The notes under the pieces are model-generated. The model worked only from the letters and a program-made list of their open reading frames with translations, had not been told where the DNA came from and ran no database searches. A DNA stretch of 64,000 nt, taken from assembly GCA_938015525.1 (NCBI GenBank), contig CALLPC010000006.1, forward strand, positions 62,001-126,000, written 5' to 3'. Below are positions 27,176 to 37,245 of this stretch, in pieces. Made by a program: the position numbers and the translations under genes. Positions within the stretch are counted from its first letter, which is position 1; the number at the start of each line of letters is the position of its first letter. The DNA comes from an uncultured Dehalococcoidia bacterium (GTDB lineage: Bacteria; Chloroflexota; Dehalococcoidia; Tepidiformales; Tepidiformaceae).

Positions 27176-28621
27176 GTGACCTCCGAGGGCGATTTCGCTC
27201 TGCCTCGACGTGCGCGGCTGCTGCCCCTGCTCACAACGTTGCATCGCGAGCGTGGCTACCTCGAACCTTCCGCGGTAGAGCGCGTTGCGCGGGAGCTGCG
27301 GATTCCCGCTGCTGAGGCATGGGAAGCCGCCACCTCGCTCCAGGACTTCAATTTCGAGCTCCTCCGCTCTGAACGGTCGTGCGCCGGCGTCGCCTGCGCC
27401 CTGCACCCGGGCTGGCGAGAGCCCTCGCGGCCGTCGGGCTGCCTGTTCTCGTGCTACGCTCCGCCCGCGAGCGGTGACGAGCGGCCTTTTCCTCCGGAGA
27501 TGGTTCGCCGGGCCGGGCCGCTGCTCGAGCCATGGCCCGGTGGCTGGTCCGGCTTTGAGCGGGCTCGCTCCATCGGCCCCGCAGCGGCCCTCGCGGAAGT
27601 GGAAGCTTCCGGACTGCGGGGGCGGGGTGGAGCGTACTTCCCGACGGCGGTGAAGTGGCGCGCGGCGTTGCGGCACGGCGCGCCCGTTGCCCTCGTGATG
27701 AACGCCGAGGAGGGCGAACCGGGGGTCTTCAAAGACCGGGCCCTGCTCTGCCTTCGACCGGAGCGGGTGGTCGAGGGGCTACTCGTCGCGATGGAGGTGC
27801 TCCGGCCGGCGGTCACCGTCGCATTCATCAACGGCTCGGCCGACCCCGCGGCTGCCGCCTTCGAACGAGCACTCGCGGACTCACCGGGCGCCGGCAGGGT
27901 ACTCGTCTACCGCGGTGCCGGTGGCTACGTCCTCGGGGAGGAGACGGCCCTGCTGAACGCGATCGAAGGGCGACGGGCGGTTCCCCGGCCACGGCCTCCG
28001 CTGCCCGTGGATGCTGGGCTGTTCGGGATGCCGACCGTGGTAAACAACGTCGAAACACTGGCGGCGGTGAGCGTTATCTTTCGCAGGGGAGCTGCCGGGT
28101 TTCGGTCGGAGGGCACCGACGCGGCTCCAGGCACTCGCATCCTGTCGGTGAGCGGGCGGGTCAGCCGTCCCGGGGTCTACGAGGTCCCGCTCGGGACGCC
28201 GCTCCTCGCGACCGTCGACCAGGCAGGCGCTCCGCCAAGGGAACGGGCGGCGCTGTTGTGTGGTGGTCCGTCCGGGGGATTCCTCCCGGCCGGGGAGGCC
28301 AGCGTGCCTCTGCTGCCCGGCCGCTACCACGCGACCGGCGCGATGCTCGGTGCGGGCGGAATTGTCGTGCTGGAGGCCCCGGGGGATATCCGGCGTGCAG
28401 CGCTCACCATGGCAGCGTTCAACGCAGAACAGTCGTGCGGCAAGTGTACCCCGTGCCGCGAGGGGGCACCGCTCCTGTTCGAGAAGCTGGCTGCGGGGGA
28501 AACGGCGGGCATCGAGGAGCTGACCGAGGTGATGGAGGCCGCGTCCCTTTGCGGTCTGGGCCAGATGGCAACCGGGCCAGTTCGCTCCGCGCTCGCCTTC
28601 TGGCCGGAGGTGTTCGCATGA
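27176..28621 (+). CDS. NuoEF-like NAD/FMN subunit of formate dehydrogenase (abbreviated NuoE part)
   Basis: 481 residues. The first about 65 resemble the NuoE helical domain (LLPLLTTLHRERGYL). Four cysteines at 69, 74, 89 and 93 keep the NuoE 2Fe-2S spacings C-x4-C and C-x3-C, but only 14 residues separate the pairs where a thioredoxin-like fold usually sits. The NuoF part has FMN/NAD motifs GLRGRGGAYFPTAVKW and NAEEGEPGVFKDR, then 4Fe-4S SCGKCTPCREG and SLCGLG. It passes electrons between formate oxidation and NAD. The stop overlaps the next gene by ATGA. Confidence 0.85.
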   Translation: MTSEGDFALPRRARLLPLLTTLHRERGYLEPSAVERVARELRIPAAEAWEAATSLQDFNFELLRSERSCAGVACALHPGWREPSRPSGCLFSCYAPPASGDERPFPPEMVRRAGPLLEPWPGGWSGFERARSIGPAAALAEVEASGLRGRGGAYFPTAVKWRAALRHGAPVALVMNAEEGEPGVFKDRALLCLRPERVVEGLLVAMEVLRPAVTVAFINGSADPAAAAFERALADSPGAGRVLVYRGAGGYVLGEETALLNAIEGRRAVPRPRPPLPVDAGLFGMPTVVNNVETLAAVSVIFRRGAAGFRSEGTDAAPGTRILSVSGRVSRPGVYEVPLGTPLLATVDQAGAPPRERAALLCGGPSGGFLPAGEASVPLLPGRYHATGAMLGAGGIVVLEAPGDIRRAALTMAAFNAEQSCGKCTPCREGAPLLFEKLAAGETAGIEELTEVMEAASLCGLGQMATGPVRSALAFWPEVFA

Positions 28622-29259
28622 GGGTCGACGGGCGAGACGTGGAACCGGCCGGCACCATCCTCGATGCCGTGCTGGCGCTGGGAATTCCCATCCCGCACCT
28701 GTGCAAGGACGACAACCTGCCGCCCATCGGTGCCTGTCGCACCTGCCTGGTCGAGGCAGATGGCCGGGTCGTCGCTGCGTGCCACACACCGGCCGCCGGC
28801 GTCGACGAGGTGTACACCGGGAGCGAGCGCGCAGCGCGAATCCGGCGGGCTGTGCTTCGGCTGACAGCGCGCATGCACGGCCCGGAGCCGGACGCCGAGG
28901 GCGGACCGCGAAGTTCTGAGCTCTGGGCTGCCTACGACCTCAACGGGGTCGAACGGCCGGCATCCCCCCGCCGCACGCGGGGGAGTCTCGATAGCAGCAG
29001 TCCCTTTTTCTCGTTCGACGAACAGGCGTGCATCCTCTGCGGGTGCTGTGTTTCCGCTTGCCAGCAGCTCCAGCATATCGGCGCCATCGGCATCGCGGGC
29101 ACGGGCACTCGGGCGAAGGTGACCCCCGGGACAGGTGTCTCGTTTGCGGCGTCCATCTGCACGGCCTGCGGCTCGTGCGTGGCTGCCTGTCCCACGCACG
29201 CGCTCCGTCCCGCGCCCGAACGGCCGGGGGAGCGGCTTGGAATACCCGGGGAGGGATGA
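28618..29259 (+). CDS. Ferredoxin-type iron-sulfur subunit (detached N-terminal module of FdhA/NuoG)
   Basis: 213 residues. A 2Fe-2S domain (Cys29, 40, 43, 55) is followed by a two-cluster ferredoxin segment with C-x2-C-x2-C-x3-C twice (CILCGCCVSAC and CTACGSCVAAC). In NAD-dependent formate dehydrogenases this region normally forms the N-terminus of the catalytic alpha subunit; here it is a separate gene, coupled to the flavin subunit by ATGA and ending 1 nt before the GTG of the catalytic gene. It should carry electrons from FdhA to the NuoEF-like subunit. Confidence 0.85.
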   Translation: MRVDGRDVEPAGTILDAVLALGIPIPHLCKDDNLPPIGACRTCLVEADGRVVAACHTPAAGVDEVYTGSERAARIRRAVLRLTARMHGPEPDAEGGPRSSELWAAYDLNGVERPASPRRTRGSLDSSSPFFSFDEQACILCGCCVSACQQLQHIGAIGIAGTGTRAKVTPGTGVSFAASICTACGSCVAACPTHALRPAPERPGERLGIPGEG

Positions 29260-29260
29260 A

Positions 29261-31393
29261 GTGGAGAGTAAAACCTGGACGACCTGTCCGTTCTGCGGTG
29301 TCGGTTGCGGCATCGTCATCCACACGCGGGGCGGGCGAATGGCGTGGGCCGATGACGACCCTGTAAATCCCTCCAGCCGCGGCATGCTCTGCGTGAAGGG
29401 TCGGTTCGGGACACGGTTCGTTCAGCACCCGGACCGGCTCACCACCCCGCTCGTTCGGCGCGGGGGCGAGCTGGAGCCGGCAAGTTGGGACGAGGCGCTC
29501 GACTACGTGGCTGAGCGCCTGCTTACCTACCGAGGCCGGTTCGGCAGTTTCGCCAGCGCTAAGGCGACCAACGAAGATGCCTTCGTCCAGCAGAAGTTCG
29601 TGCGACTCGTCATGGGGACGAACAACATCGACCACTGCACGCGGCTCTGTCATTCGCCGAGTGTCGAAGCGATGCTCGACCAGCTCGGGAGTGGCGCGAC
29701 GAGCAACTCGTACGCCGACTACGAAGATGCCTCGTGCCTCGTGCTGGTCGGCTGCGACCCGGGCTCGAACCACCCGGTCATCGCATCACGGATGCGGCGG
29801 GCGGTCGATGACTACGGCACGCGGCTGGTTGTGGTGAATCCGAAGCGCATCGACCTCGCGGAGCGCGCCGATGTGTTTCTGCGGCCGCTGCCCGGGACCG
29901 ATGTGGCGCTGTTCAACGGGATGGCGAGGGCAATCCTGGACGACGAGCTCGAAGATCGGGTGTTCATTGACCGCCGGACCGAAGGATTCAACGCCTGGCG
30001 GCAGGCCGTGATGACCTCGACCGTTGAGGAATACGCCGCCACGTGCGGCGTTAGTGCGGCGGAGCTTCGTGAGGCGGCTCGTCTTTATGCCTCGCCGCCG
30101 CCGCGCCGCGGCCTGGCGGCGGGGGAGCGCCCCGGCAGCTGCCTGGCCTGGGGGATGGGCATCACACAGCACGCCCACGGGACCGACAACGCGCGGGCAC
30201 TCATCAACCTGGCGCTGCTGACGGGGCAGCTGGGCCGTCCCGGGTGCGGCATTTCGCCCCTGCGTGGACAGAATAACGTGCAAGGCTGCGGGGATGCCGG
30301 GTGCATTCCGGATTCCCTCCCGGGCTACCAGCCGTTTGCCGGCGACGTTGCCGCCATCTTCGAGGAGGCCTGGGGTGCCGGTATCCCACGCGAGCCGGGC
30401 CTGAAGGCGACGGATATGGTGGAGCGCATCGCCGCGGGTGACATCCGGGCGATGTACGTGGTGGGCGAGAACCCGCTGCTCTCCGAACCGAACCTCGCCC
30501 ATGCGGAAGGACTCTTCCGACAGCTCGACTTTCTCGTCGTCCAGGACCTTTTTCTTCACGAGACGGCGCATCTGGCGCACGTCGTGCTGCCTGCATGTTC
30601 GTTCGCCGAGAAAGACGGCACGTTCACCAACAGCGAGCGGCGGGTGCAACGGGTGAGACCGGCCATTCCGCCGGTCGGCAGCTCGCGTCCGGACTGGGCG
30701 ATCGTTGCCGACCTGGCGCGCCGGATGGCCCCGCGGGTCGGGGTCGACCCCCGTCAGTTCGCCTATAGCTCGGGTGCAGAAGTCTTCGCCGAGATGGCCC
30801 GGCTGACGCCCCAGCTGCGGGGCATCTCCTGGGCCCGGCTCGAGGACGAGGGCGGCATCCAGTGGCCCTGCCCCGAGCCGGGCCATCCTGGCACCCGATA
30901 CCTCTATGCGGACCGATTTCCCCGCGGGCTCGGAAAATTCGTGCCCGTTCAGCAGTCGGTGCCGGCGGCGGAACTGCCTGACGCCGACTATCCCTTCGTC
31001 CTCAACACGGGCAGGGTGTTGTATCACTGGCACGGTGGCACGATTACGCGGAGGGTGGCGGCGCTCGTTGACCAGATGCCGGAGGTCCCGGTCGTCATCA
31101 ACCCGGCCGATGCGACGCGCCAGGGCATCGCCGAGGGCGATATCGTCATCGTTCGGTCGCGGCGGGGGCGGATGAGCGGGAAGGCGGTGGTAACCGATGC
31201 CGTTCGGGAAGGTTCGGTCTTCGTGCCCTTCGTGAAGCTGCAGGAGAGCGCCGCAAACTTCCTGACGAACAACGTTTACGACGAGCCGTCGCGTATCCCG
31301 GAGTACAAGGTCTGCGCGGTCTGTGTCGAAAAGAAACGGCCGCGACCTGCGGAGCTTACCGCCGCGCCGCCCACTGTTTCGCGTGATAGGTGA
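29261..31393 (+). CDS. fdhA: Molybdenum (or tungsten) formate dehydrogenase, catalytic subunit
   Basis: 710-residue molybdopterin oxidoreductase. The N-terminal 4Fe-4S site uses Cys9, 12, 16 and 44 (CPFCGVGC, then MLCVKG). The metal-binding residue is Cys130 followed by His131 in [10 protein letters not shown], the formate dehydrogenase pattern, with Cys rather than selenocysteine. Later motifs include [15 protein letters not shown] and the C-terminal dinucleotide-binding region ([19 protein letters not shown]). GTG 29261 has a GGGAGGG site. The last 38 nt overlap the convergent hemB. It needs molybdate, which the modABC system imports. Confidence 0.9.
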   Translation: MESKTWTTCPFCGVGCGIVIHTRGGRMAWADDDPVNPSSRGMLCVKGRFGTRFVQHPDRLTTPLVRRGGELEPASWDEALDYVAERLLTYRGRFGSFASAKATNEDAFVQQKFVRLVMGTNNIDHCTRLCHSPSVEAMLDQLGSGATSNSYADYEDASCLVLVGCDPGSNHPVIASRMRRAVDDYGTRLVVVNPKRIDLAERADVFLRPLPGTDVALFNGMARAILDDELEDRVFIDRRTEGFNAWRQAVMTSTVEEYAATCGVSAAELREAARLYASPPPRRGLAAGERPGSCLAWGMGITQHAHGTDNARALINLALLTGQLGRPGCGISPLRGQNNVQGCGDAGCIPDSLPGYQPFAGDVAAIFEEAWGAGIPREPGLKATDMVERIAAGDIRAMYVVGENPLLSEPNLAHAEGLFRQLDFLVVQDLFLHETAHLAHVVLPACSFAEKDGTFTNSERRVQRVRPAIPPVGSSRPDWAIVADLARRMAPRVGVDPRQFAYSSGAEVFAEMARLTPQLRGISWARLEDEGGIQWPCPEPGHPGTRYLYADRFPRGLGKFVPVQQSVPAAELPDADYPFVLNTGRVLYHWHGGTITRRVAALVDQMPEVPVVINPADATRQGIAEGDIVIVRSRRGRMSGKAVVTDAVREGSVFVPFVKLQESAANFLTNNVYDEPSRIPEYKVCAVCVEKKRPRPAELTAAPPTVSRDR

Positions 31394-32330
31394 TGATGAT
31401 GTCAGCGCCAGCGCGACGGATCGCGGTCAAAGTCTCGTTGATGACGCGGTGCTCGTCCACCCAGCCGCGCTCCGCAGCCGCCATGAGCATGCTGTATTCA
31501 CCGCTCACGTTGTAGGCCGCCAGGGGGACCGTGACGGCCTCGCGGACGGCGCGGATGACGTCGAGATACGGCAGGGCGGGCTTGACCATGACCATGTCGG
31601 CGCCCTGGTCGATGTCGGCGAGGACCTCGTTGATGGCCATCCTCGCGTTCGCCGGGTCCATCTGGTACCCGCGCCGGTCGCCGAATGCCGGAGCGCTGTC
31701 GGCGGCCTCACGGAACGGGCCGTAGAACCCGCTCGCGAATTTCGCCGCGTAGGAGAGAATAGGGGTCATCGCGAACCCCGCCAGGTCGAGTGCCTGGCGG
31801 ATAGCGAGGACGCGGCCGTCCATCATGTCACTTGGGGCAATCACGTCGCAGCCGGCGCGCGCAAGCGAGACGGCAGTTTCGGCGAGGAGCGGCAGGGCAG
31901 CGTCGTTATCGACGGAGCCGTTGGGCGCGAGCGGGCCGCAGTGACCGTGGCTGGTATATTCGCAGAGGCAGACGTCCCCAATGACGACCAGGTCGGGTGC
32001 CGCTTCCTTGATGCGCGGGATGGCCTGCTGGACGATGCCGCTTGCAGCCCAGGCCCCGGAACCGGTTTCATCCTTTGCCGCGGGAAGGCCGAAGAGCATG
32101 ACGCCGCCGATGCCCAGGCGAACAAGGCTGCGGGCTTCATCGGCGAGTGCGTCCAGGCCAAGTCGAGCCTGGCCCGGCATAGAAGGAATCGGCGAACGGC
32201 CGGAAAGGCCGGCTTCGACGAACATGGGGTAGACGAGGTGGGCGGGGGTGAGCTCCGTTTCGCGGACGAGGCGGCGCAACGATTCGGTGGAGCGAAGACG
32301 CCGGTGGCGGGCAAAGCGGCCAAGTTCCAT
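31356..32330 (-). CDS. hemB: Delta-aminolevulinic acid dehydratase (porphobilinogen synthase)
   Basis: Condenses two ALA molecules to porphobilinogen. The 324-residue enzyme has a zinc-type metal site [12 protein letters not shown] and the two Schiff-base lysines in [15 protein letters not shown] and [15 protein letters not shown] 32330 is chosen over the ATG at 32348 because TACACT (32344-32339) ends 8 nt before it, giving a leaderless start just ahead of the conserved N-terminus. Confidence 0.95.
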   Translation of the reverse strand: MELGRFARHRRLRSTESLRRLVRETELTPAHLVYPMFVEAGLSGRSPIPSMPGQARLGLDALADEARSLVRLGIGGVMLFGLPAAKDETGSGAWAASGIVQQAIPRIKEAAPDLVVIGDVCLCEYTSHGHCGPLAPNGSVDNDAALPLLAETAVSLARAGCDVIAPSDMMDGRVLAIRQALDLAGFAMTPILSYAAKFASGFYGPFREAADSAPAFGDRRGYQMDPANARMAINEVLADIDQGADMVMVKPALPYLDVIRAVREAVTVPLAAYNVSGEYSMLMAAAERGWVDEHRVINETLTAIRRAGADIIITYHAKQWAARR

Positions 32331-32338
32331 GTGCGGGG

Positions 32339-32344
32339 AGTGTA
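32339..32344 (-). promoter_or_regulatory. Candidate -10 box (TACACT) of hemB
   Basis: TACACT lies 8 nt before ATG 32330, with no ribosome site between. No -35 match was seen. A divergent TATCCT (32387-32392) precedes the gene on the other strand. Confidence 0.4.
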
Positions 32345-32401
32345 GCATCAGTGAAGCCCCGGAGGCCGGAGCCTGCCGGTCGGGGGTATCCTTGGAACAT
32401 C

Positions 32402-33088
32402 ATGGAACGGCGGCTGCCGACGCAGTACGAAGGCTGGCAAGCGCACGAAGCCCGGATGCGGCGCATGACGACGCCCGAGCTCGTAGCCGAAATCCAGGAC
32501 GGTTCACCAGACCGGCGGCTGGCGGCGCTCTCGGTCATCAACCTGGCGTCGGTCGACCCCGCGGTCGTGCGGGATTGGGTTCGCACGCTGCCGGATGCCG
32601 AGGCGAACGAACTTGCCGGTGCGATCCCGGTCCTTTCTCCTGATGGCTCGTGCGACGAGGATGCGCGGTGGTGCGCCCTCGCTCGGGAAGGCTACGAGAC
32701 GCGGCGGCTGCCTACGTTCCTCGTGGTGCTCATGGCCTCCCTGGAGGCGATGGAAGCGCGGGGCTGTGCAGCCGCGGCGGCAGAGTGGGAGCGGACCGCT
32801 GACTGGCTGGGCGACATGTTCGACCGGCTCAGCAGTGAGGGTGACGACGATACCCTGAAGGACATCTTGCTCTTCGTGTTCGAGAACTATCTCGACCGCG
32901 ACGCCATGTTCGAGTGTTTCTGCGGCGCCATCGTTCGGCACGAGTGGTTCGCTGCCGAGGTAAGCGCGAACCCTTCCGTCTACCTCGCCGGTCTCCCGGC
33001 GGACCGGCAGCGGCGGGCACTCCTGGAGGCTGCGCAGGCAGGCGGGCTTCCGTTCGAGGTGTCGTGGCCGAACCTGCGCGGGCCCTGA
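32402..33088 (+). CDS. Hypothetical protein
   Basis: Unrecognised 228-residue protein, acidic and largely helical, with no signal peptide or membrane segment. ATG 32402 follows TATCCT (32387-32392) by 9 nt; a GTG at 32351 would add 17 residues of unconvincing sequence. It sits between hemB and sulfite reductase, converging on the latter with a 13-nt gap. Siroheme synthesis shares precursors with HemB, but nothing links this gene to that pathway. Confidence 0.6.
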   Translation: MERRLPTQYEGWQAHEARMRRMTTPELVAEIQDGSPDRRLAALSVINLASVDPAVVRDWVRTLPDAEANELAGAIPVLSPDGSCDEDARWCALAREGYETRRLPTFLVVLMASLEAMEARGCAAAAAEWERTADWLGDMFDRLSSEGDDDTLKDILLFVFENYLDRDAMFECFCGAIVRHEWFAAEVSANPSVYLAGLPADRQRRALLEAAQAGGLPFEVSWPNLRGP

Positions 33089-33101
33089 CCAGAGCGGCGG
33101 T

Positions 33102-34877
33102 TCAGACCGCGCATTCTCCTTCGCCGCGCTGCAGGCGGTAAAGGTCGAGCCGGTTCCAGTCGATGAACATGCCCCGGTTGTCTTCGGTGAACTCGCCAGG
33201 GATGCACAGGTCTGCGATAGCCTCCTCGAACGGGGCCGGCCCGACGCGATCGAAAAAGGCGTTGAACGTCTCACCCGGCTGCCGGCTGCCCTCATAGAGC
33301 CGAATGAATCGCTCGACTGCATCGGGGCCGCGCTTCGCAGGCAGGCGGACCTTCAACTGCTGCGCCATGCGCAGCTCGCCGTTGTCGTAGCTGCCGCCGA
33401 GGAAGACGTGGTAGGCAGGCAGCTGGTGCTCACCGACCTTCATCGCTGCGCCGTGGAAGCCGATGGTGGCGATGTGGTGCTGGCCGCAGCTGTTAGGGCA
33501 GCCGCTCATCTTGATATGGATTCGGCGCGTAAGGGGGTCAGTGATATCGAGTGCCTCGATGCGCTCCTGGATCGCCTGGTTCAGACCCATCGAGGAGGTG
33601 ATGCCGAGCTTGCAACTATCGGTGCCGGGGCAGCTCACGACGTCGGTGATCTCCTGAGCGCCAATGTCGGCCAGGCCAAGCTCCTTCAGTCGAAGGAAGA
33701 CCTCATAGAGGCTTTCGTCACGGACCCAGCGGAGGACGATGTTCTGGCCGATAGTCGTGCGGGCGTAGCCGCCGGTGTACTCGCGCATGATGGCCGCGAG
33801 GCCCCGGAACTGCTCGGGCCGCAAGTCGCCGCGCGAAACCTTGACCTCGACGGCGCTGAAACCCTGCTGCTTCTGAGCCCGGACATTTGCTGCGACGAAG
33901 GCCGTAAATTCGCGGTGGTCGCCGTTGGGCTGCCGATAGAAGGGACGGCGGGCAGGGGCGTTGGCTTCTTCATCGTGGACGAACAGGAGCAGGTCCGGAC
34001 GGAAATCGCGGCTTCGGGCCCAATCGCCCTGGAGCTCCGCTTCGACCATGCGGCGGAACTCCTCGATGCCGACCCGGTCGATGAGGAACTTGATCCGCGC
34101 CTTGGCCCGGTTTTTTCGGAGTTCGTCGGCCCGGTTGAAGATGCGGAGTACGGCTTCTGAGACCTTGAGGTATTCGTCCACGGGGACGAAGTCGTAGAGC
34201 ACAGGCGCCTTTCGGGGCATGGTGCTGAGGCCGCCGCCGACGACCATGGTAAACCCCTTGACGCCGTTGCGGATGCGCGGGATGAAGCCGAGGTCGTGGA
34301 TGCCGGTGATCGCCGCATCCGCATCGGTAGCAGCAAAAGCGACCTTGAACTTCCGAGGCAGGAGCTGCGTGAGCGGGTTCCGCAGCCATCGCCGCGCGAA
34401 GGCTGCCGCGTACGGGGTCGGGTCGAACGGTTCGCCTTCCTGGACCCCGGCCCAGGGGTCTCCCGTCACGTTGCGGACGGTGTTGCCGCAGGCCTCACGG
34501 GTGGAGAGCCCGGCGCGGCCGAGGACGAACAGCGCCTCTGCGGCCTTCAGGAGGGGGATGTGGTGGAACTGGATGTTCTGGCGGGTCGTGATATGGCCCT
34601 TGCGGAGTGGCGCGTACTTCTCGGCGACCTCCGCGAACGCTTCCATCTGCTCCGGGGTGACGCCGCCGAAGGGGAGCTTGACCCGGATCATCTGGACGTT
34701 GGGCTGCCGCTGTCCATAAACGCCCTGCTTCAGGCGGAATCCGATGAACTGGGCTTCGTCCCAGGCTCCATCGAGGAAGCGCTTCGCTTCAGTCTGGAAA
34801 TCTTCGAGCTCGCGCTCGAGGACCGGGAGCACTTTCCCGGGCTCGTTGGTGTAGACGATGGTCTCGACGTCGGGCAT
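33102..34877 (-). CDS. sir: Ferredoxin-type sulfite (or nitrite) reductase, siroheme/4Fe-4S
   Basis: 591 residues. The C-terminal half has the siroheme-4Fe-4S ligands in CPGTDSCKLG and SGCPNSCGQHH; the N-terminus shows the siroheme-binding loop RKGHITTRQNIQFHHI. The family reduces sulfite to sulfide or nitrite to ammonia with six electrons. Sulfite is preferred here because the gene is divergent to cysH-cysC-cysD-cysN. ATG 34877 faces the shared upstream region with an inverted repeat. Confidence 0.88.
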   Translation of the reverse strand: MPDVETIVYTNEPGKVLPVLERELEDFQTEAKRFLDGAWDEAQFIGFRLKQGVYGQRQPNVQMIRVKLPFGGVTPEQMEAFAEVAEKYAPLRKGHITTRQNIQFHHIPLLKAAEALFVLGRAGLSTREACGNTVRNVTGDPWAGVQEGEPFDPTPYAAAFARRWLRNPLTQLLPRKFKVAFAATDADAAITGIHDLGFIPRIRNGVKGFTMVVGGGLSTMPRKAPVLYDFVPVDEYLKVSEAVLRIFNRADELRKNRAKARIKFLIDRVGIEEFRRMVEAELQGDWARSRDFRPDLLLFVHDEEANAPARRPFYRQPNGDHREFTAFVAANVRAQKQQGFSAVEVKVSRGDLRPEQFRGLAAIMREYTGGYARTTIGQNIVLRWVRDESLYEVFLRLKELGLADIGAQEITDVVSCPGTDSCKLGITSSMGLNQAIQERIEALDITDPLTRRIHIKMSGCPNSCGQHHIATIGFHGAAMKVGEHQLPAYHVFLGGSYDNGELRMAQQLKVRLPAKRGPDAVERFIRLYEGSRQPGETFNAFFDRVGPAPFEEAIADLCIPGEFTEDNRGMFIDWNRLDLYRLQRGEGECAV

Positions 34878-34937
34878 GGCGCACCCCGGGACTGAAGGTC
34901 GGAGCAGTTCTGCGGAACATTTGCAGAAAGCTGACCG

Positions 34938-34985
34938 ACTTTATCAACTTGCACCCTTGTCCGCAACGGTCCGACTGGATAAAGT
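34938..34985. promoter_or_regulatory. Inverted repeat ACTTTATC / GATAAAGT in the divergent sulfur-gene promoter
   Basis: A perfect 8-bp inverted repeat, ACTTTATC (34938-34945) and GATAAAGT (34978-34985), with starts 40 bp apart (about four helical turns), lies in the 138-bp gap between sir and cysH. One arm sits near each gene. Inference: operator for a sulfur regulator. GATAAAG could also serve as part of a -10 element. Confidence 0.45.
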
Positions 34986-35015
34986 TGAGCGAGTTACTCA
35001 GCTAAGGAGGTGCGG

Positions 35016-35714
35016 ATGACCGCCGTGCCGGCATTCAGCGACGCCGACCTCCGCGCGCTCAGCCATCGTTTCGAAACGGCGGCCCCGGAAGCGATCGTGA
35101 AATGGGCCGTGGAGACGTTTGGCGACGGACTCTCGGTCGGCGCCAGCTTCGGAGGCGCCAGCAGTATGGCCATCCTGCACATGGTGGCCCGGTTGAAGCC
35201 TGACGTTCACGTGTTCGTCGTCGATACGGACTACCTGTTCGAAGAGACGTACGAAACGATGCGGCGGGCCGTGCCAGCGCTCGGCCTCACAAACGTCCAG
35301 GTGTACAAATCGAAGCTCACTCACGAAGAGCAGGCCCGCCAATATGGTGCCGCCCTCTGGATGCGCGACCCGGACCTGTGCTGCGAGCTGCGGAAAGTCG
35401 AGCCGAACCGGCGCGCGCTCGAGGGGAGGACGGCATGGATGAGCGGCCTTCGCCGCGACCAATCAGCGAGGCGGTCCGAGACGCCGATCGTCTCCCGGGC
35501 AGCGAAGTTTGGAGTCGTCAAGGTCAATCCCCTTGCGAACTGGACCGAGAAGCAGACCTGGGCCTACCTCTTGGAACACGAGGTCCCGTACAACCCGCTG
35601 CTGGACCGCGGGTACGCCAGCATCGGGTGTTACAACTGCACGGTGCCCGGCATTCAGGGGCGGGCCGGCCGCTGGCAGGGCTTCGAGAAGGACGAATGCG
35701 GGCTGCACACCTGA
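35016..35714 (+). CDS. cysH: Adenylyl-sulfate/phosphoadenylyl-sulfate reductase, 4Fe-4S type
   Basis: Reduces activated sulfate to sulfite using thioredoxin. The 232-residue protein has the PP-loop-like FGGASSMAI region, the 4Fe-4S cysteines CC (DLCCELRKV) and CYNC, and the catalytic ECGLH near the C-terminus. The CC/CxxC cluster is typical of APS-using enzymes; some members accept both APS and PAPS. ATG 35016 follows AGGAGG (35005-35010) at good spacing. First gene of cysH-cysC-cysD-cysN. Confidence 0.93.
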   Translation: MTAVPAFSDADLRALSHRFETAAPEAIVKWAVETFGDGLSVGASFGGASSMAILHMVARLKPDVHVFVVDTDYLFEETYETMRRAVPALGLTNVQVYKSKLTHEEQARQYGAALWMRDPDLCCELRKVEPNRRALEGRTAWMSGLRRDQSARRSETPIVSRAAKFGVVKVNPLANWTEKQTWAYLLEHEVPYNPLLDRGYASIGCYNCTVPGIQGRAGRWQGFEKDECGLHT

Positions 35715-35761
35715 CGACAGGCGCACGGCTCGGCCGACGGCCGGGCCGGAAAGGGGCGAAG

Positions 35762-36322
35762 ATGTCACAGCAACACGGATTCGTGGTGTGGTTCACGGGG
35801 CTTTCGGGATCGGGAAAGTCGACGCTTTCCGGCCTGCTCGCGCCCGAACTTCGACGGCGCGGGCTCAAGGTCGAAGTGCTCGACGGCGACGAAGTACGCA
35901 CCCACCTGTCGAGGGGCCTGGGCTTTAGCCGCGAGGACCGGGATGCGAACATCCTGCGGATTGCCTACGTTGCGCGGCTGCTGGCGCGGAACGGGGTCGC
36001 CGTCATCACCGCGGCGATTTCACCGTACCGCGAAACGCGGCAAACCGCCCGGGAGATGATCGAGGCAGACGGTACCCCGTTCCTCGAGATTCATGTCGCG
36101 GCTCCGCTCGAGGTTTGCGAGGCGCGCGACGTGAAAGGCCTCTACGCCGATGCGCGGGCCGGGAGGCGCCCGGGGTTCACCGGCATCGATGACCCCTATG
36201 AGCCTCCCCTCGCGCCCGACCTTCGCCTCGAAACGGGCGACGAAACTGCGGAGGCGTGCCTGGCCGGGCTCGTGGCACTGCTTGAAGAGCGGGGACTCGC
36301 GCCAGCGGAGGTCCGTCGTTGA
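35762..36322 (+). CDS. cysC: Adenylylsulfate kinase
   Basis: Phosphorylates APS to PAPS. The 186-residue protein has the P-loop [31 protein letters not shown] and [14 protein letters not shown] with FLEIHV, all standard for the family. ATG 35762 lies 47 nt after cysH. It is encoded beside an Fe-S type CysH that would normally use APS directly, so PAPS may be made for sulfation or because this CysH accepts PAPS. Confidence 0.95.
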   Translation: MSQQHGFVVWFTGLSGSGKSTLSGLLAPELRRRGLKVEVLDGDEVRTHLSRGLGFSREDRDANILRIAYVARLLARNGVAVITAAISPYRETRQTAREMIEADGTPFLEIHVAAPLEVCEARDVKGLYADARAGRRPGFTGIDDPYEPPLAPDLRLETGDETAEACLAGLVALLEERGLAPAEVRR

Positions 36323-37245
36323 CCGAAAGCGCGGTGATGCAAGTCGACCACGACCCCGGCCTCGACCTGCTGGAGGCCGAGGCTGTCTTCATCATGCGGG
36401 AGGTAGCAGCAGAATTCGAACGCCCGGCTCTGCTCTTTTCTGGCGGCAAAGACTCGGTTGTCCTGCTCCGAATTGCGGAAAAGGCGTTCTGGCCGGCGCG
36501 GTTCCCGTTCACGGTTCTTCACGTAGACACAGGGCATAACTTCCCGGAGGTCATCGAGTTTCGTGACCGGCGCATCGCCGAGCTGAAGGCCCGGCTGGTC
36601 GTTGCGTCGGTTCAGGAGGCTATCGACGATGGCACGGTCCAGGAGGAGCGGGGCCCGAGAGCATCCAGGAACCGGCTCCAGACGCCAGTGCTGCTCGCGG
36701 CCATCGCCCGGCACCAGTTCGATGCAGCTATCGGCGGTGCCCGGCGAGATGAGGAGAAGGCGCGCGCCAAGGAACGGGTTTTTTCGTTCCGAGACGACTT
36801 TGGCCAGTGGGACCCCCGCAATCAGCGGCCGGAGCTGTGGAACCTGTACAACGGCCTCCACCTGCGCGGCGAGCACATGCGCGTCTTCCCGCTTTCCAAC
36901 TGGACGGAACTCGACGTCTGGCGATACATCGCTCGGGAAGGCCTCGAAATTCCATCGATCTATTTCGCCCATGAGCGGGAAGTGTTCCTCCGGGACGGCA
37001 TGCTGATGGCGGTGAGTCCTTACCTGAAACAGTTGCCGCACGAGCGGAGCTTTGTGGAAACCGTCCGGTATCGGACCGTCGGCGACATGACCTGCACCGC
37101 GGCGGTTCGTTCGACGGCGCGGACCATCGAAGAGGTCATCGCTGAGGTGGCAACGGCGAGGGTCACGGAGCGGGGCGCGAGCCGGGCCGACGACCAGTTT
37201 TCTGACGCGGCGATGGAAGACCGGAAACGGGAGGGGTACTTCTGA
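36319..37245 (+). CDS. cysD: Sulfate adenylyltransferase subunit 2
   Basis: 308-residue PP-loop ATP pyrophosphatase that, with CysN, makes APS from sulfate and ATP. It has [14 protein letters not shown] and [20 protein letters not shown] 36319 is supported by GGAGG 7 nt upstream and overlaps the cysC stop; ATG 36337 is an in-frame alternative. The stop overlaps the cysN start by one base. Confidence 0.95.
   Translation: MTESAVMQVDHDPGLDLLEAEAVFIMREVAAEFERPALLFSGGKDSVVLLRIAEKAFWPARFPFTVLHVDTGHNFPEVIEFRDRRIAELKARLVVASVQEAIDDGTVQEERGPRASRNRLQTPVLLAAIARHQFDAAIGGARRDEEKARAKERVFSFRDDFGQWDPRNQRPELWNLYNGLHLRGEHMRVFPLSNWTELDVWRYIAREGLEIPSIYFAHEREVFLRDGMLMAVSPYLKQLPHERSFVETVRYRTVGDMTCTAAVRSTARTIEEVIAEVATARVTERGASRADDQFSDAAMEDRKREGYF

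Noticed and set aside
29125-31393. Selenocysteine in formate dehydrogenase
   Set aside because: The metal-binding position is a TGC-type Cys codon within [10 protein letters not shown], and no in-frame TGA occurs there.
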